A stretch of DNA of 64,000 nt from an uncultured Arcanobacterium sp. (GTDB lineage: Bacteria; Actinomycetota; Actinomycetes; Actinomycetales; Actinomycetaceae), in NCBI GenBank assembly GCA_945874735.1, contig CAMCHI010000001.1, forward strand, positions 112,662 through 176,661. The letters are read 5' to 3'. Below, piece by piece: positions 18,233 through 28,639 of the stretch. A program made the translations under genes and the position numbers. The notes below the pieces were generated by a model. It worked only from the letters and a program-made list of their open reading frames with translations. It made no database searches and was not told the origin of the DNA. Every line of letters starts with the position of its first letter. Positions within the stretch are counted from its first letter, which is position 1.

Positions 18233-20173
18233 TTGTTTACAGAACTTTTTTTCACTGCGACTACTGAAGTAGCTCCGGCTACCGGAATGAGTGCTCTTAT
18301 TTGGCTTACTGTTGCTATTCCGCTACTTAGTTGCATATTTTTGCTAGTGGCAGGATCACGTGCTGATAAATGGGGACATTGGGTAGCTACTTTAGCTTCT
18401 ACTGCCTCTTTCCTGATTGGTTTGGGTGCTACTTATCAGTTGCTTGGCTTAGAGCCAGCTAATCGGGTAATGGAAACTACGTTATATTCTTGGGTAGCTG
18501 CCCCTGGATTAAGTGTAGATTTAGGCACTCGGGTAGATCCTTTATCGATTAGCTTCGTAATGTTAGTAACCTTTGTAGGCACGCTAATTCATATTTATTC
18601 CATTTCTTATATGGAACACGATGTAGCGCGTCGGCGTTTCTTTGCCTACCTAAATCTGTTCGTAGCTGCAATGTTATTGCTAGTGCTAGGTAACTCCTAC
18701 TTAGTATTGTTCTTTGGTTGGGAAGGTGTAGGTTTAGCTTCCTACTTGTTGATTTCTTTCTGGAATCAAGTACCAGAATATGCCACTGCTGGTAAGAAAG
18801 CTTTCGTAATGAACCGCGTAGGTGATTTAGGGCTTTTGATTGCCATGATGGCAATGGTAGCTAATTTTGGCTCGGTGAAGTTTACTGATATTTTCACTCA
18901 CCTAGGAGACAATACCGCGCTACTTACCTTTATCGGAATTTTCTTGCTGGTAGCTGCTTGTGGTAAGTCTGCGCAATTCCCACTACAGGCTTGGCTGGGA
19001 GATGCAATGGCAGGCCCAACCCCGGTATCTGCTTTAATTCACGCTGCTACCATGGTGACGGCAGGTGTCTACCTCATGGTACGGTCTGGAGCGATTTATG
19101 CAGCTGCTCCTGTAGCAGCTTTGACGGTATCCATCATTGGTATCATTACTCTGACGTTCGGAGCTATTGTAGGTGCTGCAAAAGATGATATGAAGAAAGT
19201 TTTGGCAGCTTCTACCATGTCGCAAATTGGTTATATGATGTTAGCTGCCGGTTTAGGGCCAGTGGCTGCTGGTTTTGCAATATTCCACTTAATCACGCAC
19301 GGTTTCTTTAAGGCTAATATGTTCTTGGGAGCTGGCGCGGTAATGCACGCTATGAATGATGAAGTAAATATGCGTGGATTTGGTGGTTTAGCAAAGCACA
19401 TGAAGATCACTTTCGTTACTTTCTTAACCGGATACTTAGCTATTATTGGTTTCCCACTCTTATCGGGTTTCTTCTCCAAGGATCTTATTATTGAAGCAGC
19501 TTTTACAGGCACTGGTTTACAGCCTTGGATTTTCGGTACTATCACCGTATTAGTAGCAGGTCTTACGGCTTTCTATATGTCGCGTATGCTGTTTATGATT
19601 TTCTGCGGACAAGAGCGTTGGGAGCATCATGGAGCTAACGCAAAACATCCACATGATCCATCTCCGTTAATGTGGATTCCAATGGCATTATTGGCTCTCG
19701 GGTCGTTAGGTCTAGGTGCTGCCTTAAAGTTTAGTGGATTCTTAGTGTGGCTAGAGCCAGCAATTGGACATGCAGAACACGGACACCCAGTTTTACCTAT
19801 CCCAGTAATTACAGGTATTACTTTAGCTGTCGTGGTGTTGGGTGTAAGTACCGCATGGTTAATGTATGTAAAGCAAGCTACCCCAAAGGCAGCTCCGGTA
19901 GGATCGTTCCTTACTCGTGCTGCTCGTAATGATCTACATCAAGATTTCATTAATGAGTCTTTGTTTATGGGCCCTGGTTTGGTGCTGGTAAAAGGCTCAG
20001 TAGTTGCCGATAGAGTGCTAATTGACGGCACTGCTGAAAGTAGTGGAAAACTTTTAGTAGCGGTAGGCAAAATTGGTCAATACTTCCAAAATGGTTATGC
20101 ACGTAGTTATGCCAGCTATATGACCATCGGATTAGTAATCGCGCTTATCGCCACTTTGGCAATGGCACTGTAA
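18233..20173 (+). CDS. nuoL: NADH-quinone oxidoreductase subunit L
   Basis: Largest antiporter-like pump subunit, 646 residues with 14-16 helices including the long lateral helix near the C-terminus. Core motifs: FFGWEGVGLASYLLISFW (key Glu), CGKSAQFPLQAWLGDAMAGPTPVSALIHAATMVTAG (Lys and His of the proton path). Start is an unusual TTG at 18233 with AGGAAG/AGGTG upstream; no better in-frame start was seen. Lies between nuoK and nuoM, each about 20 bases away. Confidence 0.95.
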   Translation: MFTELFFTATTEVAPATGMSALIWLTVAIPLLSCIFLLVAGSRADKWGHWVATLASTASFLIGLGATYQLLGLEPANRVMETTLYSWVAAPGLSVDLGTRVDPLSISFVMLVTFVGTLIHIYSISYMEHDVARRRFFAYLNLFVAAMLLLVLGNSYLVLFFGWEGVGLASYLLISFWNQVPEYATAGKKAFVMNRVGDLGLLIAMMAMVANFGSVKFTDIFTHLGDNTALLTFIGIFLLVAACGKSAQFPLQAWLGDAMAGPTPVSALIHAATMVTAGVYLMVRSGAIYAAAPVAALTVSIIGIITLTFGAIVGAAKDDMKKVLAASTMSQIGYMMLAAGLGPVAAGFAIFHLITHGFFKANMFLGAGAVMHAMNDEVNMRGFGGLAKHMKITFVTFLTGYLAIIGFPLLSGFFSKDLIIEAAFTGTGLQPWIFGTITVLVAGLTAFYMSRMLFMIFCGQERWEHHGANAKHPHDPSPLMWIPMALLALGSLGLGAALKFSGFLVWLEPAIGHAEHGHPVLPIPVITGITLAVVVLGVSTAWLMYVKQATPKAAPVGSFLTRAARNDLHQDFINESLFMGPGLVLVKGSVVADRVLIDGTAESSGKLLVAVGKIGQYFQNGYARSYASYMTIGLVIALIATLAMAL

Positions 20174-20192
20174 GTAACGGAGGAAAATAACT

Positions 20193-21755
20193 ATGCAAAC
20201 TGCAACAGCTTCCTTCCCTTGGCTTTCGCTTCTAGTAGGGTTGCCATTACTTAGCTCATTGCTATTAGGACTACTTAGACCATTAGCAAAATACGCTAAG
20301 CTAATCGCTTTGGGAATTTCGCTTATCGTATTAGCAGCTTATGGAGTGGCGTTATGGCAGAATTTTGATTTTTCTAATGGCGCACAAGTTCAGCTTTATG
20401 AAGTATATCCGTGGATTTCCGGTATTGGTGCTTCTATAGCTTGGGGCATTAATGGTATGGGCGTGCTCATGATTGGTTTGGCGGTATGCTTAGTGCCGTT
20501 AGTAATCGTAGCTGAATGGAACGACCATTGCCCTAAAACAGCAGGCTATTTTACTTGGCTATTAGCCTTAGAATCAATCATGATTGGTCTTTTTGCAGCG
20601 CGTGACGTGTTCTTATTCTACGTCTTGTTTGAAGCCATGATTGTGCCAATGTATTTCTTGATTGGACGTTACGGCAGTGCTGGTAGAGAACGAGCAGCTA
20701 TGAAGTTCTTGCTTTTCTCTTTACTCGGCGGACTATTGATGCTGGCAGGCGTGATTTCCTTCTATTTCCTTAATGGAGGAGGAGCACAAGCCTACTTGCT
20801 AGATTTAGTACCAGCTGGCGGAATTGCAGCTAGCCCCAGCGTGAGCTTGTGGGTGTTCTTGTCGTTCTTTGTTGCTTTTGCGATTAAAGCCCCTATGTGG
20901 CCACTTCACACTTGGTTGCCAGATACAGCCGAAAAAGCAACTGCAGGTACTTCCACTTTGCTAGTTGGTGTGCTCGATAAACTAGGCACTTACGGAATGT
21001 TGGTAATTTGTTTGCCACTATTCCCAGCGGTGATTACTAAGGTAGCGCCAATCGTAATAGTTTTAGCTATTATTTCTATCTTCTGGGGTGCTTTCTTAGC
21101 TCTAGGTTCTGATAATTTGTTGCGTTTGGTAGCTTACACTTCAGTTTCCCATTTCGGTTTTATGGTGCTGGGTATTTTCAGCGGTTCGCAACTAGCCATT
21201 TCTGGCGCTATTTTGTATATGGTGGCTCACGGTATAGGTACAGCTGGGTTGTTCTTTATCGTGGCTTTCTTAGGTAAGCGCGGCAATTCCGTATTGATTT
21301 CTAGCTATCAAGGGTGGCAACGCGTTACTCCTTGGTTAGCTGGTTCTTTCCTAATAGTTGGTCTAGCCACGATTGCTCTGCCTGGATTATCCGGGTTTGT
21401 GCCTGAGTATTTAGTATTGATGGGCACTTATCAGCTATACCCTGTAGCGGCTTTAGTAGCAGTAGTAGGAGTGGTAGTAGCTGCACTCTATATTCTCTTG
21501 CCTTATCAGCGGATATTTACTGGCCCTAAACCAGAAGTAAAAGTGCTTGATTTAGATTTAAGAGAAAAATTAGTGATGGGTGTTTTGATTCTGGCGATGC
21601 TGGGATTAGGTTTCTGTCCTAACTTGGTACTAGATTTAATTAACCCGATTGCCGAGATAGCAGGCACTACCTTACAGCAAGTAAGTGAAATAGTGACTGC
21701 TGGAGAGCTAGACTTTACAGGTAGTTTCTTCGTTGCTGAAGGAGGCGTATTGTGA
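20193..21755 (+). CDS. nuoM: NADH-quinone oxidoreductase subunit M
   Basis: Second antiporter-like pump subunit, 520 residues. Conserved FYVLFEAMIVPMYFLIGRYG (channel Glu) and FAIKAPMWPLHTWLPDTAEKA (Lys) identify it as NuoM. Start ATG 20193 has a GGAGG site seven bases before it. Four-base overlap with the GTG start of nuoN. Confidence 0.96.
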   Translation: MQTATASFPWLSLLVGLPLLSSLLLGLLRPLAKYAKLIALGISLIVLAAYGVALWQNFDFSNGAQVQLYEVYPWISGIGASIAWGINGMGVLMIGLAVCLVPLVIVAEWNDHCPKTAGYFTWLLALESIMIGLFAARDVFLFYVLFEAMIVPMYFLIGRYGSAGRERAAMKFLLFSLLGGLLMLAGVISFYFLNGGGAQAYLLDLVPAGGIAASPSVSLWVFLSFFVAFAIKAPMWPLHTWLPDTAEKATAGTSTLLVGVLDKLGTYGMLVICLPLFPAVITKVAPIVIVLAIISIFWGAFLALGSDNLLRLVAYTSVSHFGFMVLGIFSGSQLAISGAILYMVAHGIGTAGLFFIVAFLGKRGNSVLISSYQGWQRVTPWLAGSFLIVGLATIALPGLSGFVPEYLVLMGTYQLYPVAALVAVVGVVVAALYILLPYQRIFTGPKPEVKVLDLDLREKLVMGVLILAMLGLGFCPNLVLDLINPIAEIAGTTLQQVSEIVTAGELDFTGSFFVAEGGVL

Positions 21756-23365
21756 ACGCTGCAGTTATTTATTGGAGTGCTTTAGTACCACTGGCAATTG
21801 TGCTGGGTGGTGGAGTAGTGAGCACGCTTCTGGAAGCTTTTTTGCCACGTAAAGTACGTCGTCCAGTACAAGTAGTTTTTGCTTTGGCAGTGTTAGTGTC
21901 GGCAATCATTGCTTTAACTTGGCGATGGACGCAAGCACAAGTGGACGGCAAAGTAGCTACTGCACCGCTTTCTATCGTGCAATATGGCTCAAGCTATGCC
22001 GGAGTATCTTTTGTGGAAGATGCATTTGCTTTGCTAGGGCAAGGAATTATTTTGCTAGGAGCTTTACTAGCTTTCTTCCTAATTGTGGATCGTACTCAAA
22101 ATCGGGAAGGGTTTTTTGCGGCTTCGGCTGCTGCTCGTCCAGGTTCTAGTGAAGAACGTGAATCTACGGTAGCGAAACGGGAACAGACCGAAATCATTCC
22201 GCTTGCTTTGTTTGCTACTGGCGGTATGATGGCTTTCACCGCAGCATTTGATCTATTAGCATTATTTATTGCTTTGGAAGTGCTGTCTTTGCCACTATAT
22301 GTGTTGGCAGCTACGGCACGTCGTCGCCGTTTACTTTCTCAAGAAGCGGCAATGAAGTACTTTGTGTTGGGAGCTTTCTCCTCTGCTATTTTCTTGATGG
22401 GAGCTGCATTAATCTACGGCGCTACCGGCACGCTAGTATATGGCAATATATTTAATACCGCTAATGCTTTGATAAGCGCTCAAACTCCGCTAATGTTGTT
22501 GGCAGGCGCAGTAATGGTAGTTATTGGCTTGCTCTTTAAAGTAGGTGCTGCTCCGTTCCATGCTTGGACTCCAGATGTGTATCAAGGTGCGCCTACTCCC
22601 GTAACTGCCTTTATGGCAGCGGGCACTAAAGCAGCAGCTTTTGTGGCATTAATCCGAGTAATGATTTATTTAGCAGGGCCAGTAGCCGATAAGTTAAATG
22701 CATTCTTCTGGATTGTAATTATTGCTACCATCGTTGTTGGTACAGTAATGGGGTTAGTGCAACAAAATGTGAAGCGACTTTTAGCATTTTCGTCCATTGC
22801 TCACGCTGGTTTTATCCTAATTGCTATTAACGCAATTCGCGTAGCCAATATGGAAGTGACCAATTATGTGGTAACTGTTTCTGCTATTTTGTGCTATCTG
22901 TTGGCCTATTCTATTGCCACTATCGGTGCTTTCGCAGTAGCGATGCTGGTACGTGAAACAGATAGTGAAGGTAATGTGCAAGGTGAAGCTAGCAATTTAG
23001 CGCAGTGGGCAGGTTTAGGTAAGCGCTCTCCATTCTTAGCGGTAGCGATGCTAGTGTTCCTGCTTTCTTTTGCTGGCATTCCATTAACTGCTGGCTTTAT
23101 TGGAAAGTTTGAAGTATTCCGCGCTGGTATTGTAGCAGGAGAAGTAATTTTAGTAGTGCTTGCTATTTTAGCTTCGGTAGCTACTGCATTCTTCTATTTC
23201 CGTTTAGTACAGTTGATGTTCTTCCAAGAGCCAGCTGAAAATACTACGGTAATTGCCTCTGAAGGTTTAGCTTCAATCACAATTGGGGTATCGTTACTAT
23301 TGACTTTAGTTATCGGTATCTATCCCGATCCCGTTTTAGAATTGATTAGAGGCGCTTTCTTGTGA
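21752..23365 (+). CDS. nuoN: NADH-quinone oxidoreductase subunit N
   Basis: Third antiporter-like pump subunit, 537 residues, GTG start. Seen: LLALFIALEVLSLPLYVLAA (channel Glu) and LLFKVGAAPFHAWTPDVYQGAPTP (Lys). A hydrophilic loop at about 118-148 (Arg/Glu/Ser-rich) is longer than in E. coli but common in actinobacteria. Its stop overlaps the start of the polyprenyl synthase by four bases, so that gene is cotranscribed. Confidence 0.95.
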   Translation: MNAAVIYWSALVPLAIVLGGGVVSTLLEAFLPRKVRRPVQVVFALAVLVSAIIALTWRWTQAQVDGKVATAPLSIVQYGSSYAGVSFVEDAFALLGQGIILLGALLAFFLIVDRTQNREGFFAASAAARPGSSEERESTVAKREQTEIIPLALFATGGMMAFTAAFDLLALFIALEVLSLPLYVLAATARRRRLLSQEAAMKYFVLGAFSSAIFLMGAALIYGATGTLVYGNIFNTANALISAQTPLMLLAGAVMVVIGLLFKVGAAPFHAWTPDVYQGAPTPVTAFMAAGTKAAAFVALIRVMIYLAGPVADKLNAFFWIVIIATIVVGTVMGLVQQNVKRLLAFSSIAHAGFILIAINAIRVANMEVTNYVVTVSAILCYLLAYSIATIGAFAVAMLVRETDSEGNVQGEASNLAQWAGLGKRSPFLAVAMLVFLLSFAGIPLTAGFIGKFEVFRAGIVAGEVILVVLAILASVATAFFYFRLVQLMFFQEPAENTTVIASEGLASITIGVSLLLTLVIGIYPDPVLELIRGAFL

Positions 23366-24375
23366 GTGGATTAGCTAGCTTATTTCCTGATAATGAAGCA
23401 TTAGTGCTTCAGTTAGAAACAGGGTTAGCAAAAGTTGAACAACGACTGACTGAGGCAGTCACTCATTCTTCAGATACGGTAACGGAGTTGCTTTCACATC
23501 TGTCTAAAGCAGGTGGAAAGCGGCTCCGTCCGCTACTTTGTTTACTTTGTGCCCAGCTAGGAGAAGATCCAGTAGGGGAGGAAGTAATTTCCGCGGCTTT
23601 AGCTGTAGAGCTTACGCATCTGGCTTCTTTATATCATGACGATGTAATGGATGAAGCTCCTTTGCGGCGCGGAGTGCCTACAGCGCAAAAATTAGCTGGC
23701 AATACGGCTGCTATTATGGCAGGCGATATTTTGTTCTCTAAAGCTTCTGCGATTGTTTCCCGCTTAGGAGCGCAGGCGGTGTTGTTGCACGCGCAAGCTT
23801 TTGAGCGTTTGTGTTTGGGAGAATTAAACGAAATTATTGGTTGCCCGCCAGATACCGATCCGATTGCACATTATATTCAGGTATTAGCGGATAAGACTGG
23901 TTCTTTAATTGCTTTATCTGCTCAGCACGGGGTGCTGGCAGCAGGGGGAGATGCACAAATAGCCCAAGCTGTTGCGCAGTATGGAGAAAAAATCGGGGTA
24001 GCTTTCCAGTTGGCCGATGATGTGATTGATTTGAGCGCTGACCCGCAAGTAACTGGCAAGCAAGCAGGCACAGATTTGTTGGAAAACGTACCTACTATGC
24101 CTACTTTATTATTGCGTAAAGCGGCTGCTATGGGCACGTTAGATATAGCGGGCGCAGAAATTTTGGCTTTGCTAGATGGGGGAGAATTAGCGCAAGGTCA
24201 GAATTTAGAGCTGGCGGTTACTAAACTGCGTGAGCACGAAGTGGTAGAGCAGACCCGTGAATTAGCTCAGCAGTGGGCTAATGAGAGTTTGGAATATTTA
24301 ACAGTGCTGCCAGCCGGAGTGGTAAAAGAATCTTTGGAAATGTTTGCTTATGCGATGGTTCATCGGATGGCTTAA
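23362..24375 (+). CDS. Polyprenyl diphosphate synthase (menaquinone tail)
   Basis: Trans-isoprenyl chain-elongating enzyme, 337 residues, that probably builds the long tail attached to menaquinone. The first aspartate-rich motif is YHDDVMDEA (Asp93, Asp94, Asp97) and the second is LADDVIDLSAD; GGKRLRPLL near residue 51 binds the allylic/IPP phosphate. GTG start inside the nuoN stop (four-base overlap), so the tail enzyme is translated with complex I. Orthologous placement: GrcC-type synthase beside menJ in mycobacteria and after nuo in other actinobacteria. Exact chain length cannot be read from sequence. Confidence 0.9.
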   Translation: MSGLASLFPDNEALVLQLETGLAKVEQRLTEAVTHSSDTVTELLSHLSKAGGKRLRPLLCLLCAQLGEDPVGEEVISAALAVELTHLASLYHDDVMDEAPLRRGVPTAQKLAGNTAAIMAGDILFSKASAIVSRLGAQAVLLHAQAFERLCLGELNEIIGCPPDTDPIAHYIQVLADKTGSLIALSAQHGVLAAGGDAQIAQAVAQYGEKIGVAFQLADDVIDLSADPQVTGKQAGTDLLENVPTMPTLLLRKAAAMGTLDIAGAEILALLDGGELAQGQNLELAVTKLREHEVVEQTRELAQQWANESLEYLTVLPAGVVKESLEMFAYAMVHRMA

Positions 24376-24380
24376 CTGCT

Positions 24381-24410
24381 TCTACGCCCGCGACTTGCGG
24401 GCGTAGACTA
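24381..24410 (+). terminator. Hairpin at the end of the nuo operon
   Basis: Perfect 11-bp stem TCTACGCCCGC (24381-24391) / GCGGGCGTAGA (24397-24407), loop GACTT. The following CTATTATTAG is only modestly T-rich, so termination may be partial or Rho-aided. It begins five bases after the synthase stop. Confidence 0.75.
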
Positions 24411-24509
24411 TTATTAGATTAGGTTAAAGCTGTACCCGTATTTCAGTATAAAATCGGATATACAGGTATAAATAGTGCGATAGGCTGCAAGGAAGTCAGG
24501 AGTTAGAGA

Positions 24510-27311
24510 GTGCAAAAGCTACTAAATAAGGTTCTGCGTGCAGGTGAAGGCAGAGTTCTTAAGAAGCTTGAAAGAATTGCTAAGCAGGTTAATGAGCTGG
24601 AATCTGTTTATGAGGCTTACACTGATGCACAATTGCGGGATCTGACTGCTGAATTTCGGGAGCGCTATTTAGCGGGAGAAACTTTAGATGATTTTCTGCC
24701 AGAGGCGTTTGCGGCGGTACGAGAAGCTTCGAAGCGCACCTTGGGACAGCGTCATTATGATGTACAAATTATGGGTGGAGCAGCTTTACATTTAGGCAAT
24801 ATTGCCGAGATGCGCACGGGTGAAGGTAAGACGCTAGTAGCAACTCTAGCCGCTTATCTGAATGCTATTCCGGGCAAAGGTGTACATGTTGTTACGGTAA
24901 ATGATTATTTGGCTACTTACCAGTCGGATTTGATGGGTCGTGTCTATCGTTTCTTGGGTATGTCTACCGGTTGTATTACTGCCAATATGACTCCTGAACA
25001 GCGCCGGAAACAGTATGCTGCCGATATTACTTATGGTACTAACAACGAGTTTGGTTTCGATTTCTTACGCGACAACATGGCACATGATTTAGCTGGGCTA
25101 GTGCAGCGCGGACATTACTATGCGATCGTTGATGAGGTAGACTCTATTTTGATTGACGAAGCACGTACTCCGTTAATTATTTCTGGGCCAGCTGAGGGAG
25201 ATGCAAATAAGTGGTATGAGGCTTTCTCACAAGCAGTCTTGCAGATGCGCAAAGATGTGCATTACGAAGTAGATGAGAAGAAACGTACTGTTGGTATTTT
25301 AGAACCCGGTATTGATGCTATTGAAGATTTGCTGGGTATTAATAATCTTTACGAGTCGGTAAACACCCCGTTGATTGGCTATCTAAATAACGCGATTAAG
25401 GCTAAAGAGCTGTTTGTGCGTGATCGTGACTACATCGTGGCTGAGGGTGAAGTGCTGATTGTGGATGAGCACACTGGCCGTGTGTTGCCGGGACGGCGTT
25501 ACAACGAAGGAATGCATCAGGCAATTGAAGCTAAAGAGCAGGTGAAGATTCAAGCAGAAAATCAGACTCTTGCTACTATTACGCTGCAAAACTATTTCCG
25601 TATGTATGAAAAACTTTCTGGTATGACCGGTACGGCTGAAACAGAAACTGCCGAGTTTGTGTCTACCTACAATATTGGGGTAGTGCCAATTCCTACTAAC
25701 CGTCCGATGATTCGGGAAGATAAAACCGATTTGGTATTTCCTACCGAAAATGGCAAGTTGCGGGCAATCGTAGCAGATATTAAGGAACGCTATCGAGTAG
25801 GGCAGCCTGTTTTGGTTGGTACAGCTTCGGTAGAAAATTCGGAGAAAATTTCTGAAATGCTGCGTAAGGCGCGTATTCCGCATGAGGTGCTAAATGCAAA
25901 GCAACACGCGCGAGAAGCATCTGTAGTGGCAATGGCAGGTCGTAAAGGTGCAGTTACCGTGGCTACTAATATGGCTGGTCGTGGTACTGACATTATGCTC
26001 GGTGGTAATGCGGAGCATATTGCGTTAGCTATGATGGGGAAACTGGGTCTGGATCCGCAGGATAATCCAGAAGAATACGAGGCTAAGTGGCCAGATGTGT
26101 TAGAGCAAGCTAAAGCTGCAGTGAAAGCTGAACATGATGAAGTAGTGGCTTTAGGTGGGTTATATGTTTTGGGCTCAGAACGGCATGAATCACGCCGTAT
26201 TGATAACCAGCTGCGAGGCCGTGCTGGACGACAAGGCGACCCAGGTGAGTCCCGTTTTTACTTATCGCTCGACGATGATTTGATGCGCTTGTTTGCTAGT
26301 TCGCGGGCTATTAATGCGTTTAAGAATGGGCCAGAAGATGAATCATTAGATTTTAAGATTCTTTCTAAAGCAATTGAACGTGCCCAAACTGCTATTGAAT
26401 CGCGTAATGCGGAAGTGCGTAAGAATGTGCTGAAGTATGACGATGTGATGAACGAACAGCGTACTGTGGTTTATGAAGAACGCTACCGCATTTTGCAAGG
26501 AGAGGATCTGGAAAATCAAATTCAGTCTTTCATTGATTTTGCGGTAGAAGATGCAGTACTATCGGAAACTTTAGGTTCTCCCGAGGATTGGGATTTAGAA
26601 CAATTATGGACGGTAGTGCGTAATTACTTTAAGCCTTCTTTCTCTGAAGATGAATTATTGGCAGAGATGGGTGGACTTAAGAACCTGTCACGTAAGGAAG
26701 TGTTGCAGGAATTTTTAACTGACGCACATGCTATATATGATGAGCGGGCCGATGAGCTGGGCGAGAAGATGATGCGTCAAATAGAACGACAAGTTTTATT
26801 GAGCGTATTGGATCGCAAGTGGCGTGAGCACCTTTATGAGATGGATTATCTAAAAGAAGGTATTGGTCTACGTGCGATGGCGCAGCGTAATCCTCTGGTG
26901 GAATACAAACAAGAGGGTTATCAGATGTTCCAGTCTATGAACGATGCGATTCGTTCTGAAACTGTACAGTTCTTATTTAATTTCGAGTTGCCTTCACAAC
27001 GTGAAGCACGTTTAGCGGAAGAAGCAGCTGCTGCGGCTGCTGAACAGCAGCTATTAGAACAGCAGAAGCAGATTTTGGCTGCAGGTACTGGGCAGACTTC
27101 TGCACAAGTAGCTGAGGCTGCTAAGCGAGTACTTGGAGTGGCGGAAAGTACCGCTAGTGCTAAGCTCACTTTTAGTTCGGCTGCTAAAGATGGTTCTGCG
27201 CAAACCCAAACTCAAAATAGTGCCGGACGGGAAGTATCCTCTCCTGCTAAAGGGGCGCCAAGCCCAATGAATCGGGCTCAGCGCCGAGCAATGCGGAAGA
27301 AAGAACGCTAA
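24510..27311 (+). CDS. secA: SecA, preprotein translocase ATPase
   Basis: Motor of the Sec export pathway, 933 residues. Walker A MRTGEGKT, preprotein-binding region, [20 protein letters not shown] (DEAD-like Walker B), [12 protein letters not shown], and [14 protein letters not shown] (motif VI) are all present. The C-terminus is Ala/Gln-rich and ends in a basic tail ([10 protein letters not shown]) without the zinc-binding cysteines of E. coli SecA, as usual for actinobacterial SecA1. Start GTG 24510 with AGGAG nine bases upstream. Its TAA shares bases with the stop of the convergent next gene. Confidence 0.97.
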   Translation: MQKLLNKVLRAGEGRVLKKLERIAKQVNELESVYEAYTDAQLRDLTAEFRERYLAGETLDDFLPEAFAAVREASKRTLGQRHYDVQIMGGAALHLGNIAEMRTGEGKTLVATLAAYLNAIPGKGVHVVTVNDYLATYQSDLMGRVYRFLGMSTGCITANMTPEQRRKQYAADITYGTNNEFGFDFLRDNMAHDLAGLVQRGHYYAIVDEVDSILIDEARTPLIISGPAEGDANKWYEAFSQAVLQMRKDVHYEVDEKKRTVGILEPGIDAIEDLLGINNLYESVNTPLIGYLNNAIKAKELFVRDRDYIVAEGEVLIVDEHTGRVLPGRRYNEGMHQAIEAKEQVKIQAENQTLATITLQNYFRMYEKLSGMTGTAETETAEFVSTYNIGVVPIPTNRPMIREDKTDLVFPTENGKLRAIVADIKERYRVGQPVLVGTASVENSEKISEMLRKARIPHEVLNAKQHAREASVVAMAGRKGAVTVATNMAGRGTDIMLGGNAEHIALAMMGKLGLDPQDNPEEYEAKWPDVLEQAKAAVKAEHDEVVALGGLYVLGSERHESRRIDNQLRGRAGRQGDPGESRFYLSLDDDLMRLFASSRAINAFKNGPEDESLDFKILSKAIERAQTAIESRNAEVRKNVLKYDDVMNEQRTVVYEERYRILQGEDLENQIQSFIDFAVEDAVLSETLGSPEDWDLEQLWTVVRNYFKPSFSEDELLAEMGGLKNLSRKEVLQEFLTDAHAIYDERADELGEKMMRQIERQVLLSVLDRKWREHLYEMDYLKEGIGLRAMAQRNPLVEYKQEGYQMFQSMNDAIRSETVQFLFNFELPSQREARLAEEAAAAAAEQQLLEQQKQILAAGTGQTSAQVAEAAKRVLGVAESTASAKLTFSSAAKDGSAQTQTQNSAGREVSSPAKGAPSPMNRAQRRAMRKKER

Positions 27312-28144
27312 ATAATTTCAATTGCGGTTATTTGCCAGCGGTTCTTGTGAGTTTCGGCTCGCAGAGCCGCTGCTCGCTTTTTACGTCCGTCAAATAACAC
27401 TATAGCTGCTTCAGCTACTAAAGATTTAGGGTAACAAATTCGCATACTATGAATCTGGGGAGCGCTACATTTTTCCGGCCCGCCCAAGATCTGTAATCCT
27501 AAGGCTTGCCGACGCATTACTGCTTGTAACGCGTCATAACTAAGCCAGCCTTGTAATTGTCGTACAGGACGATGCCCGTTTAATACGTCTACTATTTGCA
27601 AAGTTATATTGCGGAAAAAGTTTTCGGTAACACTTGTGGAGAAACATTTTTGTGCAAAGGAATTAGAGAAGTTTTCTTTGCTCCAGTTTAATATTTTCTG
27701 CCCGTAGTTTTTCTGGGTGTGAGCATATAGTTTAGTGCGATCAAAACGATGCTGAGAAACTGCCGGGTAAGGGGTGGCACCAGAAAATACTTCCGTGTGG
27801 GTGATGGGGGAAGAAGAATGCTGGTCATTAGGAGTGATTAGTTTATTTGTAGCTAGTGGTTGGGTAGTAGTCACTTCTTGGGAGTCTGAGTTAGAGATAA
27901 ATGTGGGGTTGAAAGAGGTTACTGCTACTGAAGTAGTGGGCAAAGGGGTAGAAGTGCTGGCTTTGCTAGTGTTGATGTTCTCAAATGGGTGGATCTCATT
28001 TTGGGCGCAAGAAGAAAATAGAAATGTTTTGCGAGGAATTCCCGTGTTTAAGGTGGTGTCCCAACATTTTAATTGGAGTTTATTTGGATAATTTGTACCA
28101 TTTTGAGAATTAGCAAGAGAGTGAGTAGAGCTAGGAGGGATCAT
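27308..28144 (-). CDS. Rv3235-family protein (DUF6459-like)
   Basis: Unknown function, 278 residues. The C-terminal ~85 residues match what is remembered of the Rv3235 family, which sits near secA in many actinobacteria: [18 protein letters not shown], then a strand-rich stretch with [19 protein letters not shown] and a final RWQITAIEI. The first ~150 residues are Ser/Thr/Asn-rich, low complexity and probably disordered. Start ATG 28144 has an AAAGG site upstream. Convergent with secA: the stop codons overlap (CTAA). A role linked to SecA is only suggested by neighbourhood. Confidence 0.7.
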   Translation of the reverse strand: MIPPSSTHSLANSQNGTNYPNKLQLKCWDTTLNTGIPRKTFLFSSCAQNEIHPFENINTSKASTSTPLPTTSVAVTSFNPTFISNSDSQEVTTTQPLATNKLITPNDQHSSSPITHTEVFSGATPYPAVSQHRFDRTKLYAHTQKNYGQKILNWSKENFSNSFAQKCFSTSVTENFFRNITLQIVDVLNGHRPVRQLQGWLSYDALQAVMRRQALGLQILGGPEKCSAPQIHSMRICYPKSLVAEAAIVLFDGRKKRAAALRAETHKNRWQITAIEII

Positions 28145-28639
28145 GATACACCTTTTACTTTCATAAATAAGTTCAAGTGAAAACTAAAGTAAGCCAGAAA
28201 ATCGGTATAGAGGAGAATGGGTGCACTAAAGTAAGCCGGATATTGTAATAAACAACGGCTTCTTTAGGATGGTGTATTAACACAGAAGGGAGAGTGGGAG
28301 AGCGGGGCGGGAGTAAATGCAGAATGTAAGTGCAATATGATACTGGAGATATGAGTATTAAACAGGAGATAAAAGGGAGAAGTGGGAGATAGTAACTACT
28401 TGAAAAGTAAATTAAATAGGTAGGTTTATGCGACAACGTTGCCGATGTGTTGAGTATAGGGGTGTTTAATCAAGTTGGGTACTGGGTAAACTCCGCTTTT
28501 CTTAAATTTCAAGTATGTAATTTAATGCTAAATACAAAGTGGGCTAAGATGAGAGAAAATCCTGATTATATGGGAGAAAAGTGCAGTAATTATTATGTTG
28601 TTTCGTAACAAGCCTCAGAACATGGCATAGAATTACTGT
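28145..28639. other. 495-base intergenic region between divergent Rv3235-family and DUF6912-like genes
   Basis: No supportable gene. Contains a 13-base exact direct repeat, ACTAAAGTAAGCC, at 28183-28195 and 28225-28237 (42-base period), just upstream of the minus-strand gene, and purine-rich GGGAG tracts around 28290-28390. Two divergent promoters are expected here but none could be pinned down. Confidence 0.55.

Noticed and set aside
28173..28436. An 87-codon minus-strand reading frame rich in Leu, Tyr, Pro and Ser in the 28-kb gap
   Set aside because: No ribosome binding site, no family pattern and low-complexity purine-rich DNA underneath; most likely chance.
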